From Bifidobacterium thermophilum DSM 20210 (lineage in GTDB: Bacteria; Actinomycetota; Actinomycetes; Actinomycetales; Bifidobacteriaceae), in assembly GCA_000771265.1 (NCBI GenBank), contig JDUB01000007.1, forward strand, positions 62,001-126,000: a stretch of 64,000 nt of DNA. Reading direction: 5' to 3'. Below, one piece after another: positions 33,303-41,009 of the stretch (its first letter is position 1; each line of letters begins with the position of its first letter). The position numbers and the translations under genes are program-made. The notes below the pieces were generated by a model. That model had not been told where the DNA came from. It made no database searches and worked only from the letters and a program-made list of their open reading frames with translations.

Positions 33303-34312
33303 TGACCGCTTCGGAAGAGTATGCGAAAGCTGCTGGCGAGTCGCCGATGAAAGGCGCGCCGGTTATCGACTTCGACAAGTTCAAACCCACGCGTTCCATG
33401 GTCGCCCGCCGCAAGCGTCATGACGTCGCCATGGCGGCGTTGATCTCGGTCGCGTTCGTCGTCGCGCTCATCCCGCTGTTCTCCGTGCTGTGGACGACTA
33501 TCTCCAACGGCGTGCAGAGGCTCAATCTCAACTTCCTGTCCTACAACATGTCCGGCGTGATTGGCGGACGGCCGACCGCGACCGGCGGGTATGGCGGCAT
33601 CCAGCACGCCATCATCGGCACGCTGGAAATCACGCTCGGCGCGCTGGTCATTTCAGTGCCGATCGGCATCATGTGCTCGGTGTTCCTCATCGAATACTCG
33701 CGTGGCGGCAAATTCGCCAAGTCCATCGGCCTGCTTGTCGATGTCATGAGCGGTGTGCCTTCGATTGTCGCAGGCTTGTTCGCGTTCTCCATGTTCACGA
33801 TTCTCGTCGGACCGGGTACGTTCAACGGTTTCGAGGGTTCCGTCGCGTTGTCTCTGCTGATGATCCCGACGGTTGTCAAATCCAGCGAGGAGATGCTCAA
33901 GATCGTGCCGAACGATTTGCGTGAAGCCTCGTACGCGCTGGGCGTGACCAAGCAGCGGACGATTACCAAGATCGTGCTGCGCACCGCTCTGCCGGGCATC
34001 GTGTCGGGAGTAATCCTCGCGATTGCGCGTGTGGTCGGCGAAACCGCCCCGCTGCTCATGACGGCCGGCTACATCTCCACGACGAACGTGAACCTGTTCA
34101 GCGGTCAGATGACCACGCTGCCGGTCTACGTCTACCAGGAGTACAGCAAGCTCAAGGTCGCGTGCCCCGCGTCCGCCGGAGCTTCCTGCGTGACTGACAT
34201 CCCGATGCAGCGTGCATGGGCTGCGGCTTTGATGCTCATCGTGATCGTGCTGATTTTGAACCTGATCGGTCGTCTGGTCGCCCGCGTGTTCTCGGTGAAG
34301 TCTGAACGCTGA
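33299..34312 (+). CDS. pstA: Phosphate ABC transporter permease PstA
   Basis: 337 aa. A ~45-residue hydrophilic N-terminus precedes six hydrophobic segments. The permease signature LREASYALGVTKQRTITKIVLRTALPGIVSGVILAIARVVGETAPLL contacts PstB. It overlaps pstC by 4 bp and is followed 48 bp later by pstB. Confidence 0.95.
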   Translation: MMTASEEYAKAAGESPMKGAPVIDFDKFKPTRSMVARRKRHDVAMAALISVAFVVALIPLFSVLWTTISNGVQRLNLNFLSYNMSGVIGGRPTATGGYGGIQHAIIGTLEITLGALVISVPIGIMCSVFLIEYSRGGKFAKSIGLLVDVMSGVPSIVAGLFAFSMFTILVGPGTFNGFEGSVALSLLMIPTVVKSSEEMLKIVPNDLREASYALGVTKQRTITKIVLRTALPGIVSGVILAIARVVGETAPLLMTAGYISTTNVNLFSGQMTTLPVYVYQEYSKLKVACPASAGASCVTDIPMQRAWAAALMLIVIVLILNLIGRLVARVFSVKSER

Positions 34313-34360
34313 CGCGAATGCAATCGTTTTCGGAAATCCGGAACAAACTGAAGGAAAACA

Positions 34361-35140
34361 ATGGGACAACGTATTGATGTCAAGAATCTGAACATCTACT
34401 ACGGCGATTTCCTCGCTGTGGAAGATGTGAACATCAACATCGAGCCGAACAAGGTCACCGCGTTCATCGGTCCGTCCGGGTGCGGCAAGTCGACGGTGCT
34501 GCGCACGCTCGACCGCATGCATGAGATCATCCCCGGCGCTCATGTGAAGGGTGAAGTGCTGCTCGAGGGCCGTAACCTGTATGACAAGGATGTGGATCCG
34601 GTGGCTGTTCGCCGCGATGTTGGCATGGTCTTCCAGCGTCCTAACCCGTTCCCGACGATGTCGATTCGCGAGAACGTGCTTGCCGGTGTGAAGCTCAACA
34701 ACAAACACCTGAGCAAGTCGGACGCCGATGATCTGGTCGAGTGGGCGTTGCGTGGCGCGAATCTGTGGAACGAAGTGAAGGACCGCCTCGACAATCCGGG
34801 TGTGGGCCTGTCCGGTGGGCAGCAACAGCGCTTGTGCATTGCGCGCGCTGTGGCTGTTCACCCTCAGGTGCTGCTGATGGATGAGCCGTGCTCCGCGCTT
34901 GACCCGATTTCCACGCTGGCCGTGGAGGATCTGATCAACGAGCTCAAGCATGATTACACGATTGTGATCGTGACCCACAATATGCAGCAGGCGGCGCGTA
35001 TCGCCGACTTCACCGCCTTCTTCAACCTGAAGGCCGTTGGCCAGCCTGGTCATCTCGAGTATTTCGCCGACACGACCACGATGTTCAACAACCCCCAAAA
35101 CGAAGAAGCCGAGCGATACGTATCTGGACGATTTGGCTGA
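34361..35140 (+). CDS. pstB: Phosphate ABC transporter ATP-binding protein
   Basis: 259-aa ATPase with Walker [11 protein letters not shown]-loop [12 protein letters not shown], signature [14 protein letters not shown], Walker [14 protein letters not shown] and switch His in VTHNMQQAA, so it should be fully active. AAGGAAA lies before the ATG. It is the last gene of the operon; phoU, often next, is absent. Its final codons and stop lie inside the first hairpin of the repeat that follows. Confidence 0.97.
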   Translation: MGQRIDVKNLNIYYGDFLAVEDVNINIEPNKVTAFIGPSGCGKSTVLRTLDRMHEIIPGAHVKGEVLLEGRNLYDKDVDPVAVRRDVGMVFQRPNPFPTMSIRENVLAGVKLNNKHLSKSDADDLVEWALRGANLWNEVKDRLDNPGVGLSGGQQQRLCIARAVAVHPQVLLMDEPCSALDPISTLAVEDLINELKHDYTIVIVTHNMQQAARIADFTAFFNLKAVGQPGHLEYFADTTTMFNNPQNEEAERYVSGRFG

Positions 35141-35347
35141 TTTATCAGCCAAATCGTAGCGTCGGCCCAGTGGGCCGACGCAAGCCGGCTTCAGCCGGCC
35201 AGAAAATGTTGCCCCGCGCGCGAGTGCGGGGTTCGATAATTGCACGTGAGGCTGATTTATCAGCCAAATCGTAGCGTCGGCCCGGTGGGCCGACGCAAGC
35301 CGGCTTCAGCCGGCCGGGAAATGTGGCCCCGCGCGTCGGCGCGGGGC
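35130..35347. repeat. Duplicated ~98-bp multi-hairpin element after pstB
   Basis: Two near-identical copies (35135-35232 and 35250-35347, offset 115 bp) each hold a series of stems. In copy 1: GATTTGGCTGA/TCAGCCAAATC (35130-35155, overlapping the pstB stop), GCGTCGGCCC/GGGCCGACGC (35159-35181), GCCGGC/GCCGGC (from 35184) and CCCCGC/GCGGGG (35213-35232). No U-run follows any stem. It may be a structured RNA, a REP-like element or a transcript-end block. Confidence 0.85.
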
Positions 35348-35476
35348 ATATCCGTTGTCGGCTTTCAACCTGCATCTGACTCGGAGCACGTCGTCCGCTG
35401 CGCTATGCCGATTCATGGGAGCGCGCCGCCTATCCCGCCAATCCGTCCTAAATTTCCTTGCCAGGCGTCCTACGCC

Positions 35477-35860
35477 GGGAGTTTATGCGTGTTCTTCTAT
35501 TTCCACCCTGTTCTCCCGCATCGGCGTGGGACTTCTCGCTTGATTTGCGATTGGGAGCGTAAACTCCCATTGGCGTAATTATGCTCGTGTTGGTATTTCA
35601 ACGTTCTTCTTGTCGCATCTGTGCCAAATTTCGCCTTGGCAATCAAACTCCCGGGAGTTTAGTCGCTCTTCCACGGATTTGTCGTAAACTCCCACTGCCC
35701 TCATTGAGGGAGTGTTGGTATTCCAACGTTTTCTTTGTCATATGAGTGGCAAAACGCGTCCTTGCTCCTAAACTCCCGGGAGCTCAGCCACCATTGTGCG
35801 AATCTGCAAGAACTCCCGGGAGCTCGGCACTAGTTTGGCGAATCCGCCCGGGAGTCCCGC
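35477..35860. repeat. Degenerate 125-bp tandem repeat with AAACTCCCGGGAGTTT palindromes
   Basis: Matching landmarks recur exactly 125 bp apart: AAACTCCCA at 35561 and 35686 (and AACTCCCGG at 35811), TGTTGGTATTYCAACGTT at 35588 and 35713, and AAACTCCCGGGAG at 35645 and 35770. AAACTCCCGGGAGTTT (35645-35660) is a perfect 16-bp palindrome. A weaker partial copy starts near 35477. No gene was found here. The stretch looks richer in A/T than its flanks. Confidence 0.8.
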
Positions 35861-35989
35861 TAGTGTCTGCCACTGTCTTCGCTCGACTGCCTGCGTCTCT
35901 TTGAATTTTCTCCTCCCGTGCAGCCATTGTTGCCGCGCAACAGCAACATTCGCATCTACTGCGTGCCCCCGCGCTTGATCGCTTCTCCT

Positions 35990-36973
35990 TCACAACGGCT
36001 TCGCAATGGGTCGGAATCCTGACATGACACCGCGCTGGCTGAGCACCCGCGCTACATTGAGCGCAAAGTGCGCCCGGGCGTCAACGGTGTTGATGGTATC
36101 CGCGTCAATGGTGAAAATGTGCCACCCGTTCTGTTGCAAACGATTGCGTTTTTCGTGGTCGTTGCGCCATTGCCTTCGATCGGTGCGGTGGTGGTCTCCG
36201 TCATATTCGATGCCGACTTTTGCCTCAGACCATGCAAGATCTAGCGTGTACGGCACTCCTGAATTGAAGGTCAGAAGATTGACTGCAAGATTACAATCGG
36301 GTCGGGGCAACCCATGTTGGATCAGCGCAAGTCGTACTCGTGTTTCTTGCATGGACATCGATCCGCAAGCAATATATTGCGCGGCTCGGATGCATGCTTT
36401 TTTCCCGTGGTACCGTTCCGTGCGACTGACGAATCTACGGATGGTTTCGACTACTGCGGATTGAACTGGAATCTGATGTTGTGCAGTCTGCGATTGTAGC
36501 TCCGCTTGTGTGGCGCGCAGTTGCTGCGTCAACTCCTTGCTGAGGAGAGTATTGTTCTTTGCCAGGGTTGTGGCTACTGCATCACCGATGATGATGAGTT
36601 CTTCAAGCGTGCGCTGTGTGGCCAGTTGCGCCCACGAGTGGAGCAGATCAAGCGTGCGCAGCCCGCTACGGTGCCGGATTACTGATTCCTGAGTCCCGAT
36701 GTGCCATCGGTGTTCTCTGATTCCCATGCATCGTGCGCGCGGCATACCGGGCAGACTGGTCGCGTCGAGGAGATTCAGCGTTTCGTCGGGATGTCGAAGT
36801 ACTGGGATGCATTGAAGTTCCAGAGATGTCGCCGCTGCGAAGATGAGTTGCGCGCCGGCGTTGTTCGGTAGTGACAGACATTGTTGTTGTGCGGCGATAC
36901 TTCGCGCCTGCAGTTGCTCGTGGAAGCCCTGTGTTTTCGGAGCGGGGTTCGGTGATCGCTGGGTAATATTCAT
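35990..36973 (-). CDS. DUF559/Vsr-like endonuclease-domain protein, accessory
   Basis: About 327 aa from the ATG at 36973, which has AGGAAC 7 bp upstream; ATG 37021 is a longer alternative. The C-terminal ~110 residues look like a DUF559/Vsr-type PD-(D/E)XK nuclease fold: YTLDLAWSEAKVGIEYDGDHH, then RNDHEKRNRLQQNGWHIFTID. The N-terminal two thirds resemble the helical region of AbiEi-like actinobacterial proteins (RTLDLLHSWAQL, LEELIIIGDAV). It is on the opposite strand to its neighbours, Gln/His/Asn-rich and beside the repeat tract, suggesting horizontal gain. No partner toxin or methylase is adjacent. Nuclease activity is inferred, not shown. Confidence 0.7.
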   Translation of the reverse strand: MNITQRSPNPAPKTQGFHEQLQARSIAAQQQCLSLPNNAGAQLIFAAATSLELQCIPVLRHPDETLNLLDATSLPGMPRARCMGIREHRWHIGTQESVIRHRSGLRTLDLLHSWAQLATQRTLEELIIIGDAVATTLAKNNTLLSKELTQQLRATQAELQSQTAQHQIPVQSAVVETIRRFVSRTERYHGKKACIRAAQYIACGSMSMQETRVRLALIQHGLPRPDCNLAVNLLTFNSGVPYTLDLAWSEAKVGIEYDGDHHRTDRRQWRNDHEKRNRLQQNGWHIFTIDADTINTVDARAHFALNVARVLSQRGVMSGFRPIAKPL

Positions 36974-37292
36974 GATGATGTTCCTGTTGTGATGTTCGTT
37001 CCCGGATTCTTTCTGATGCAATACATGTGCATATTACGAATGCGCTGCCGGTGGGTCCACCACGCCGGGCAAATGTGGTCGGAAGATGCCCCCGCGTCTT
37101 CATGACTTCTCCACATGCTATCGTGAGCATGTCCGATGGGTCGGCCCAGCGTCAAGGCGCTGCCCGCCCACCACGTGAACCTTGCCACCGGCCGTCTGTG
37201 CTGGCGACTGGGCGAGTCGCAGTAACCTCAGCACGGCGCCCATCCGCCGCGCGCAAACCAAGAATCCAAGAATCAAGGAGAGAGCGGAACTT
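36974..37292. other. Divergent spacer between the DUF559-like gene and the purine permease
   Basis: 319 bp without a credible gene. It ends in a short 8-bp repeat, CCAAGAAT twice (37258-37273), just before the permease ribosome-binding site AAGGAGAG. No purine riboswitch was recognised. Confidence 0.5.
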
Positions 37293-38687
37293 ATGGAGAA
37301 GTTCTTCCATCTCAAGGAGAACGGCACCACGGTATCCACCGAGATCACCGCAGGCCTGACCACGTTCTTCGCGATGTCGTACATCATCGTCGTCAACCCG
37401 CAGATCCTGAGCCAGACGGGTATGCCGTGGGGCGGCGTGTTCCTCGCCACCATCATCGCCGCGATTATCGGCACGCTGGTCATGGGCCTGTTCGCCAATG
37501 TCCCGTACGCGCAGGCCGCCGGCATGGGTCTGAACGCGTTCTTCACGTATACGGTGTGCTTCGGGCTGAAGTTCACGTGGCAGGAGACCTTGTGCATGGT
37601 GTTCCTGTGCGGCCTGATCAACATCATCATCACAGTTACCAAGATCCGCAAGATGATCATCCAGGCGATTCCTGAGGTGTTGCAGCACGCGATTGGCGGC
37701 GGCATCGGCCTGTTCGTCGCGTATGTGGGCATGCTCAATGTCGGCTTCATCACCTTCACCCCGAAGGACACGAAGGCCGCGGGCAAGGGTCTGGCAACCG
37801 CCGCGACCCCTGGTCTGGCCACACTGAACAACCCGACGCTGTGGCTGTTCCTTATCGGCCTGCTGCTGGCCATCGTGTTCACGGTGACCAAGGTGAAGGC
37901 CGGCCTGCTGCTGACCATCATTATCACCACGATCATCGGCATCCCGATGGGCCTGACCACGATGTCGAATTCCGTGTCAATCGGCCAGACCTTCTCCCAG
38001 CTGCCGACCACCTTCTGTGCGATCTTCAGCGCCAAGGGCTTCCCGGCACTGTTCTCCGACCCGGCGCGTATCCCGCTGGTGCTGGTGACGATTTTCGCGT
38101 TCTCGATGTCCGATACCTTCGACACACTGGGCACCTTCATCGGTACGGGACGCCGCAGCGGCATCTTCTCCGACGAGGATGAGAAGGCTCTGGAGAACGG
38201 TTCCGGCTTCAGCTCGAAGATGGATCGCGCGCTGTTCGCTGATTCCATCGCCACGTCGATCGGCGCGATTTTCGGCACCTCGAACACGACGACCTATGTG
38301 GAGTCTGCGGCTGGTATCGGCGCCGGCGGCCGCACTGGCCTGACGTCGGTTGTGGTGGCGATCTGCTTCGCCCTGTCCGCATTCCTGTCCCCAGTGATTT
38401 CCGCTGTCCCGTCCGCCGCGACGGCCGGCGTGTTGGTGATTGTCGGTTGCATGATGGCGGCAAGCCTGAAGGAAATCGCGTGGGATAACATCGATGACGC
38501 GATTCCGGCGCTGTTCGCCGCCGTGTTCATGGCGTTCTCCTACTCGATCTCGTACGGCATCGCCGGCGGTTTCATCACGTACTGCATCGTGAAGACCTGC
38601 AAGGGTAAGGCCAAGGAGGTTCATCCGGTGATCTGGGTGGTCTCTGCGCTGTTCATCCTTGATTTCGTCTGCATGGCGGTGCTGTGA
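37293..38687 (+). CDS. NCS2-family purine (guanine/hypoxanthine) permease, AzgA-like
   Basis: 464 aa with about 12-13 hydrophobic segments. The AzgA-like start (ITAGLTTFFAMSYIIVVNPQIL) and the motifs GMGLNAFFTYTVCFG, SDTFDTLGTFIGTGRR and FGTSNTTTYVESAAGIGAGGRTGLTSV are characteristic. It probably imports guanine or hypoxanthine with protons; xanthine and adenine specificity cannot be excluded. The ATG at 37293 has AAGGAGAG upstream. Monocistronic. Confidence 0.92.
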   Translation: MEKFFHLKENGTTVSTEITAGLTTFFAMSYIIVVNPQILSQTGMPWGGVFLATIIAAIIGTLVMGLFANVPYAQAAGMGLNAFFTYTVCFGLKFTWQETLCMVFLCGLINIIITVTKIRKMIIQAIPEVLQHAIGGGIGLFVAYVGMLNVGFITFTPKDTKAAGKGLATAATPGLATLNNPTLWLFLIGLLLAIVFTVTKVKAGLLLTIIITTIIGIPMGLTTMSNSVSIGQTFSQLPTTFCAIFSAKGFPALFSDPARIPLVLVTIFAFSMSDTFDTLGTFIGTGRRSGIFSDEDEKALENGSGFSSKMDRALFADSIATSIGAIFGTSNTTTYVESAAGIGAGGRTGLTSVVVAICFALSAFLSPVISAVPSAATAGVLVIVGCMMAASLKEIAWDNIDDAIPALFAAVFMAFSYSISYGIAGGFITYCIVKTCKGKAKEVHPVIWVVSALFILDFVCMAVL

Positions 38688-38779
38688 CCGGGCTATGACC
38701 GGCGTTGTGACGGTCTGCCGTCCGGCAGCGCTGTTGGCTTTGCAGCCGATGACGTGCCTCGGCGGCGTAGACCGGCCGC

Positions 38780-39331
38780 ATGAGTCATGATTTCAGTCAG
38801 CGGGGTCGTCGCATTGGTGGCGGCCTCGCTGTCGTATATTACGCCCGTGGATCTGGCCACCTGTACGGCACGTCGCTTCCGGTCGGTGGCAAGAACACCC
38901 ATGCCGTGCTCACCGGACATCGCGGCATGGTCAACGCGCTCATGTTCACGCGCATCGACGAACTCAACAAAGGCGACGACTTCTACATCAAGGTCATGGG
39001 GGAGACGCTCGCCTACCAAGTGGACTCGATCACCGTGATCCTGCCGACCGAAGGCGACCGGTATCTGCGCATCAGACCCGGCGAGGACAGGGTCACGCTC
39101 ATGACCTGCACGCCGTACGGTGTCAACACGCATCGGTTGCTGGTTTCCGGGCATCGAGTGCGGATGCCGGTCCCGGCGCCATACCCGCAGGATGCGCGCG
39201 GAGATGCCCGCGTTCTGGCGGTAATCATCGGATTCGTGGCGCTTGCCGTGACCTTGGCCGGCTGGACGGTGCTGCACCGCCGGTTCCGCTGGATGCTCAT
39301 GCGGCATGCCGCCGACCGCCATGGCTTCTAA
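38780..39331 (+). pseudogene. Class C sortase remnant lacking its N-terminus
   Basis: The frame encodes the second half of a pilin-polymerising class C sortase: HLYGTSLPVGGKNTHAVLTGHRG (catalytic His), LMTCTPYGVNTHRLLVSGHRV (catalytic Cys and Arg) and a C-terminal membrane helix (ARVLAVIIGFVALAVTLAGW). The expected N-terminal membrane anchor, lid and first ~100 residues are missing; the first ~25 codons (DFSQRGRRIGGG and so on) do not resemble a sortase. No pilin gene with an LPXTG motif is adjacent. It is most likely a decayed remnant, although the catalytic triad survives. Confidence 0.75.
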
Positions 39332-39369
39332 CGCGACACGCCGGTAGCCAGCAAGTCTGCGTCGCCGCG

Positions 39370-39562
39370 TATGCTACCCACTTGTAAACCACAGACCGTT
39401 GGTGTGACCGCAAGGTCGCCGAAATTGGTTCGCCAAGCCATCGCAGGTTGAACAGAAAGCCGCTGAAGCGGCGAGTGTGCTCTGCCTGTGTGCAGGGCTT
39501 TTTTATTGCCCGGCTTGGTGGGTCGGTTCCGAACGTCAACGGTTGACTTAGGAAGGAACGCC
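39370..39562 (+). promoter_or_regulatory. L10-type leader of rplJ-rplL with attenuator hairpin
   Basis: A -10 box TATGCT (39370-39375) opens a ~180-nt leader before rplJ. It contains GCCGC/GCGGC (39459-39472) and then a GCCTG/CAGGGC hairpin (39484-39498) followed by six U (39499-39504), which looks like an intrinsic terminator inside the leader. L10 leaders, bound by L10-L7/L12, are known upstream of rplJ in many bacteria. The terminator suggests transcriptional as well as translational feedback (inference). Confidence 0.65.
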
Positions 39563-40084
39563 ATGAAGAGGCCCGAAAAGGAAGCGGTGATCGCCGAGCT
39601 TACGGACAAATTCCGTAACGCTGACGCGATTTACCTGACCGAGTACCGCGGGCTTACCGTTCCGCAGATCTCTGAGCTGCGCGAAAAGCTAGGCCGCGAT
39701 ACTTCCTACGCTGTGGCTAAGAACACGCTGGCTCGCATCGCCGCAAAGGAAGCCGGTATCGAGGGGCTCGATGAGCTGCTCGCCGGCCCGACCGCCATCA
39801 CTTTCGTGAATGGCGACGCCATTGCCGGTGCGAAGGTCCTGCGTGACTTCGCCAAGAAGAACAAGGCTCTTATCGTCAAGGGCGGTTTCTACGACGGAAC
39901 CGTGTACGACGCCGAGGGCACAAAGCAGCTGGCAGACCTCAAGTCTCGTCCGGAACTGCTTTCCGAGATGGCCGGCGCAATCAAGGGCACCATGTCCAAG
40001 GCTGCGTACCTGTTCACCGCACTGCCGACCAAGGCCGTGCGCACCATCGACGCTCTGCGCGAGAAGCAGGAAAAGGCTGCCTGA
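39563..40084 (+). CDS. rplJ: 50S ribosomal protein L10
   Basis: 173-aa L10, base of the ribosomal stalk that carries L7/L12 dimers. Recognised by MKRPEKEAVIAELTDKF, YLTEYRGLTVPQISELR, AKNTLARIAAKEAG and FVNGDAIAGAKVLRDFAK. The ATG at 39563 has AGGAAGGA upstream. It precedes rplL, and the leader above is its likely autoregulatory site. Confidence 0.97.
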   Translation: MKRPEKEAVIAELTDKFRNADAIYLTEYRGLTVPQISELREKLGRDTSYAVAKNTLARIAAKEAGIEGLDELLAGPTAITFVNGDAIAGAKVLRDFAKKNKALIVKGGFYDGTVYDAEGTKQLADLKSRPELLSEMAGAIKGTMSKAAYLFTALPTKAVRTIDALREKQEKAA

Positions 40085-40196
40085 TTTCGCGCGGGCTCGC
40101 CCGTTACGATATCGGTATCTCACAAATAAGAAAAAATGTAGGCCGCGGGACACCAACCCAAAACCAACCCGCTGCCATGATTGAAAGGAAGCCATT

Positions 40197-40580
40197 ATGG
40201 CTAAGCTCAGCAATGAAGAGCTCCTGGATGCGTTCAAGGAAATGACCCTCGTCGAGCTCTCCGAGTTCGTGAAGGCCTTCGAGGATGAGTTCGACGTCAA
40301 GGCTGCCGCTCCGGCCGCTGCTGTCGTCGCTGCTGCTCCGGCTGCTGGCGATTCCGCTGAGGAAGAGAAGACCGAGTTCGACGTCGTCCTGACCTCCGCT
40401 GGCGACAAGAAGATCCAGGTCATCAAGGCTGTCAAGGCCATCACCAACCTCGGCCTGGCTGACGCCAAGAAGCTCGTGGACGAGGCTCCGAAGCCGGTTC
40501 TCGAGAAGGCCAAGAAGGAAGACGCCGAGAAAGCCAAGAAGCAGCTCGAAGAGGCTGGCGCTACCGTCGAGCTCAAGTAA
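40197..40580 (+). CDS. rplL: 50S ribosomal protein L7/L12
   Basis: 127 aa with the N-terminal dimerisation domain ([29 protein letters not shown]), an Ala-rich hinge (~40-58) and the C-terminal factor-binding domain ([44 protein letters not shown]). AAAGGAAG precedes the ATG. Terminator downstream at 40626. Confidence 0.98.
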   Translation: MAKLSNEELLDAFKEMTLVELSEFVKAFEDEFDVKAAAPAAAVVAAAPAAGDSAEEEKTEFDVVLTSAGDKKIQVIKAVKAITNLGLADAKKLVDEAPKPVLEKAKKEDAEKAKKQLEEAGATVELK

Positions 40581-40625
40581 TGATCGCGGCTTGAGCCGCA
40601 CCATTTCGCTTGAGTTTTGAGCGTA

Positions 40626-40665
40626 ACGACCCCGTATCGTCCATTGGGCGGTCGGGGTCGTTTTT
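40626..40665 (+). terminator. Intrinsic terminator of rplJL
   Basis: Stem ACGACCCCG (40626-40634) / CGGGGTCGT (40653-40661) is followed by TTTTT. Confidence 0.85.
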
Positions 40666-40751
40666 GTTGTGTCTTGGGTGTTGCATCCACCTGAATCGCA
40701 TCCGGCGGAATCGTATCCGGCGATATCACACCGCGCGGTCCCCGTTCACCC

Positions 40752-40800
40752 CTCACTAACTGTTTACGCTGGGGGTCTTGTTTGCGTAGATAGTTTGGGG
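40752..40800. repeat. Dispersed inverted repeat, copy 6
   Basis: ACTAACTGTTTACGC at the left and GCGTAGATAGTTTG at the right; a diverged member of the 16801 family in which both arms carry partly compensating changes. Confidence 0.7.
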
Positions 40801-40806
40801 GACTGT

Positions 40807-40853
40807 CCAATCTGGTTGCGCTGTGTGGGTTGTCAGCGTAGGTAGTTTGTGGG
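40807..40853. repeat. Dispersed inverted repeat, copy 7
   Basis: CCAATCTGGTTGCGCTG at the left and CAGCGTAGGTAGTTTGTGG at the right, in tandem with copy 6. Confidence 0.7.
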
Positions 40854-40943
40854 TGTTCGCAACCTGATGGCGTCCGGAAACGACACGTCATTGCGTGGAA
40901 CTTGTCAATACCTTCCAAGGCTATGAGCGATAATAGGGAGAAC

Positions 40944-41009
40944 ATGGCACAATGGCAGGTAGTGTGCAATTGCGCGTACCAGGCGAAAGGAAGGCCGCAA
41001 GGTGACTGA
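40944..41009 (+). CDS. Possible 21-codon leader ORF overlapping the FHA gene start
   Basis: ATG at 40944 with AGGGAG 3 bp upstream and GATAAT at 40929-40934 as a possible -10 box. It encodes MAQWQVVCNCAYQAKGRPQG plus Asp, and its stop (41007-41009) overlaps the GTG start of the FHA gene at 41002. It could couple translation or be chance. Confidence 0.25.
   Translation: MAQWQVVCNCAYQAKGRPQGD

Noticed and set aside
33653-35245. Minus-strand 530-codon frame reaching into the hairpin repeat
   Set aside because: Antisense to pstA and pstB, which are certain; the end falls in non-coding repeat sequence.
35145-35375. 76-codon minus-strand frame in the post-pstB repeat
   Set aside because: Its duplicated peptide arises from translating the two hairpin copies; no ribosome-binding site.
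35477-35860. CRISPR array
   Set aside because: The repeats are 125 bp apart, degenerate and palindromic, without equal unique spacers, and no cas genes are near.
37021-37292. Purine riboswitch before the purine permease
   Set aside because: The conserved junction and loop bases of purine aptamers were not found.
35130-37300. Insertion sequence or prophage
   Set aside because: No transposase, integrase, terminal inverted repeats or target duplication could be recognised; only repeats and one accessory gene.
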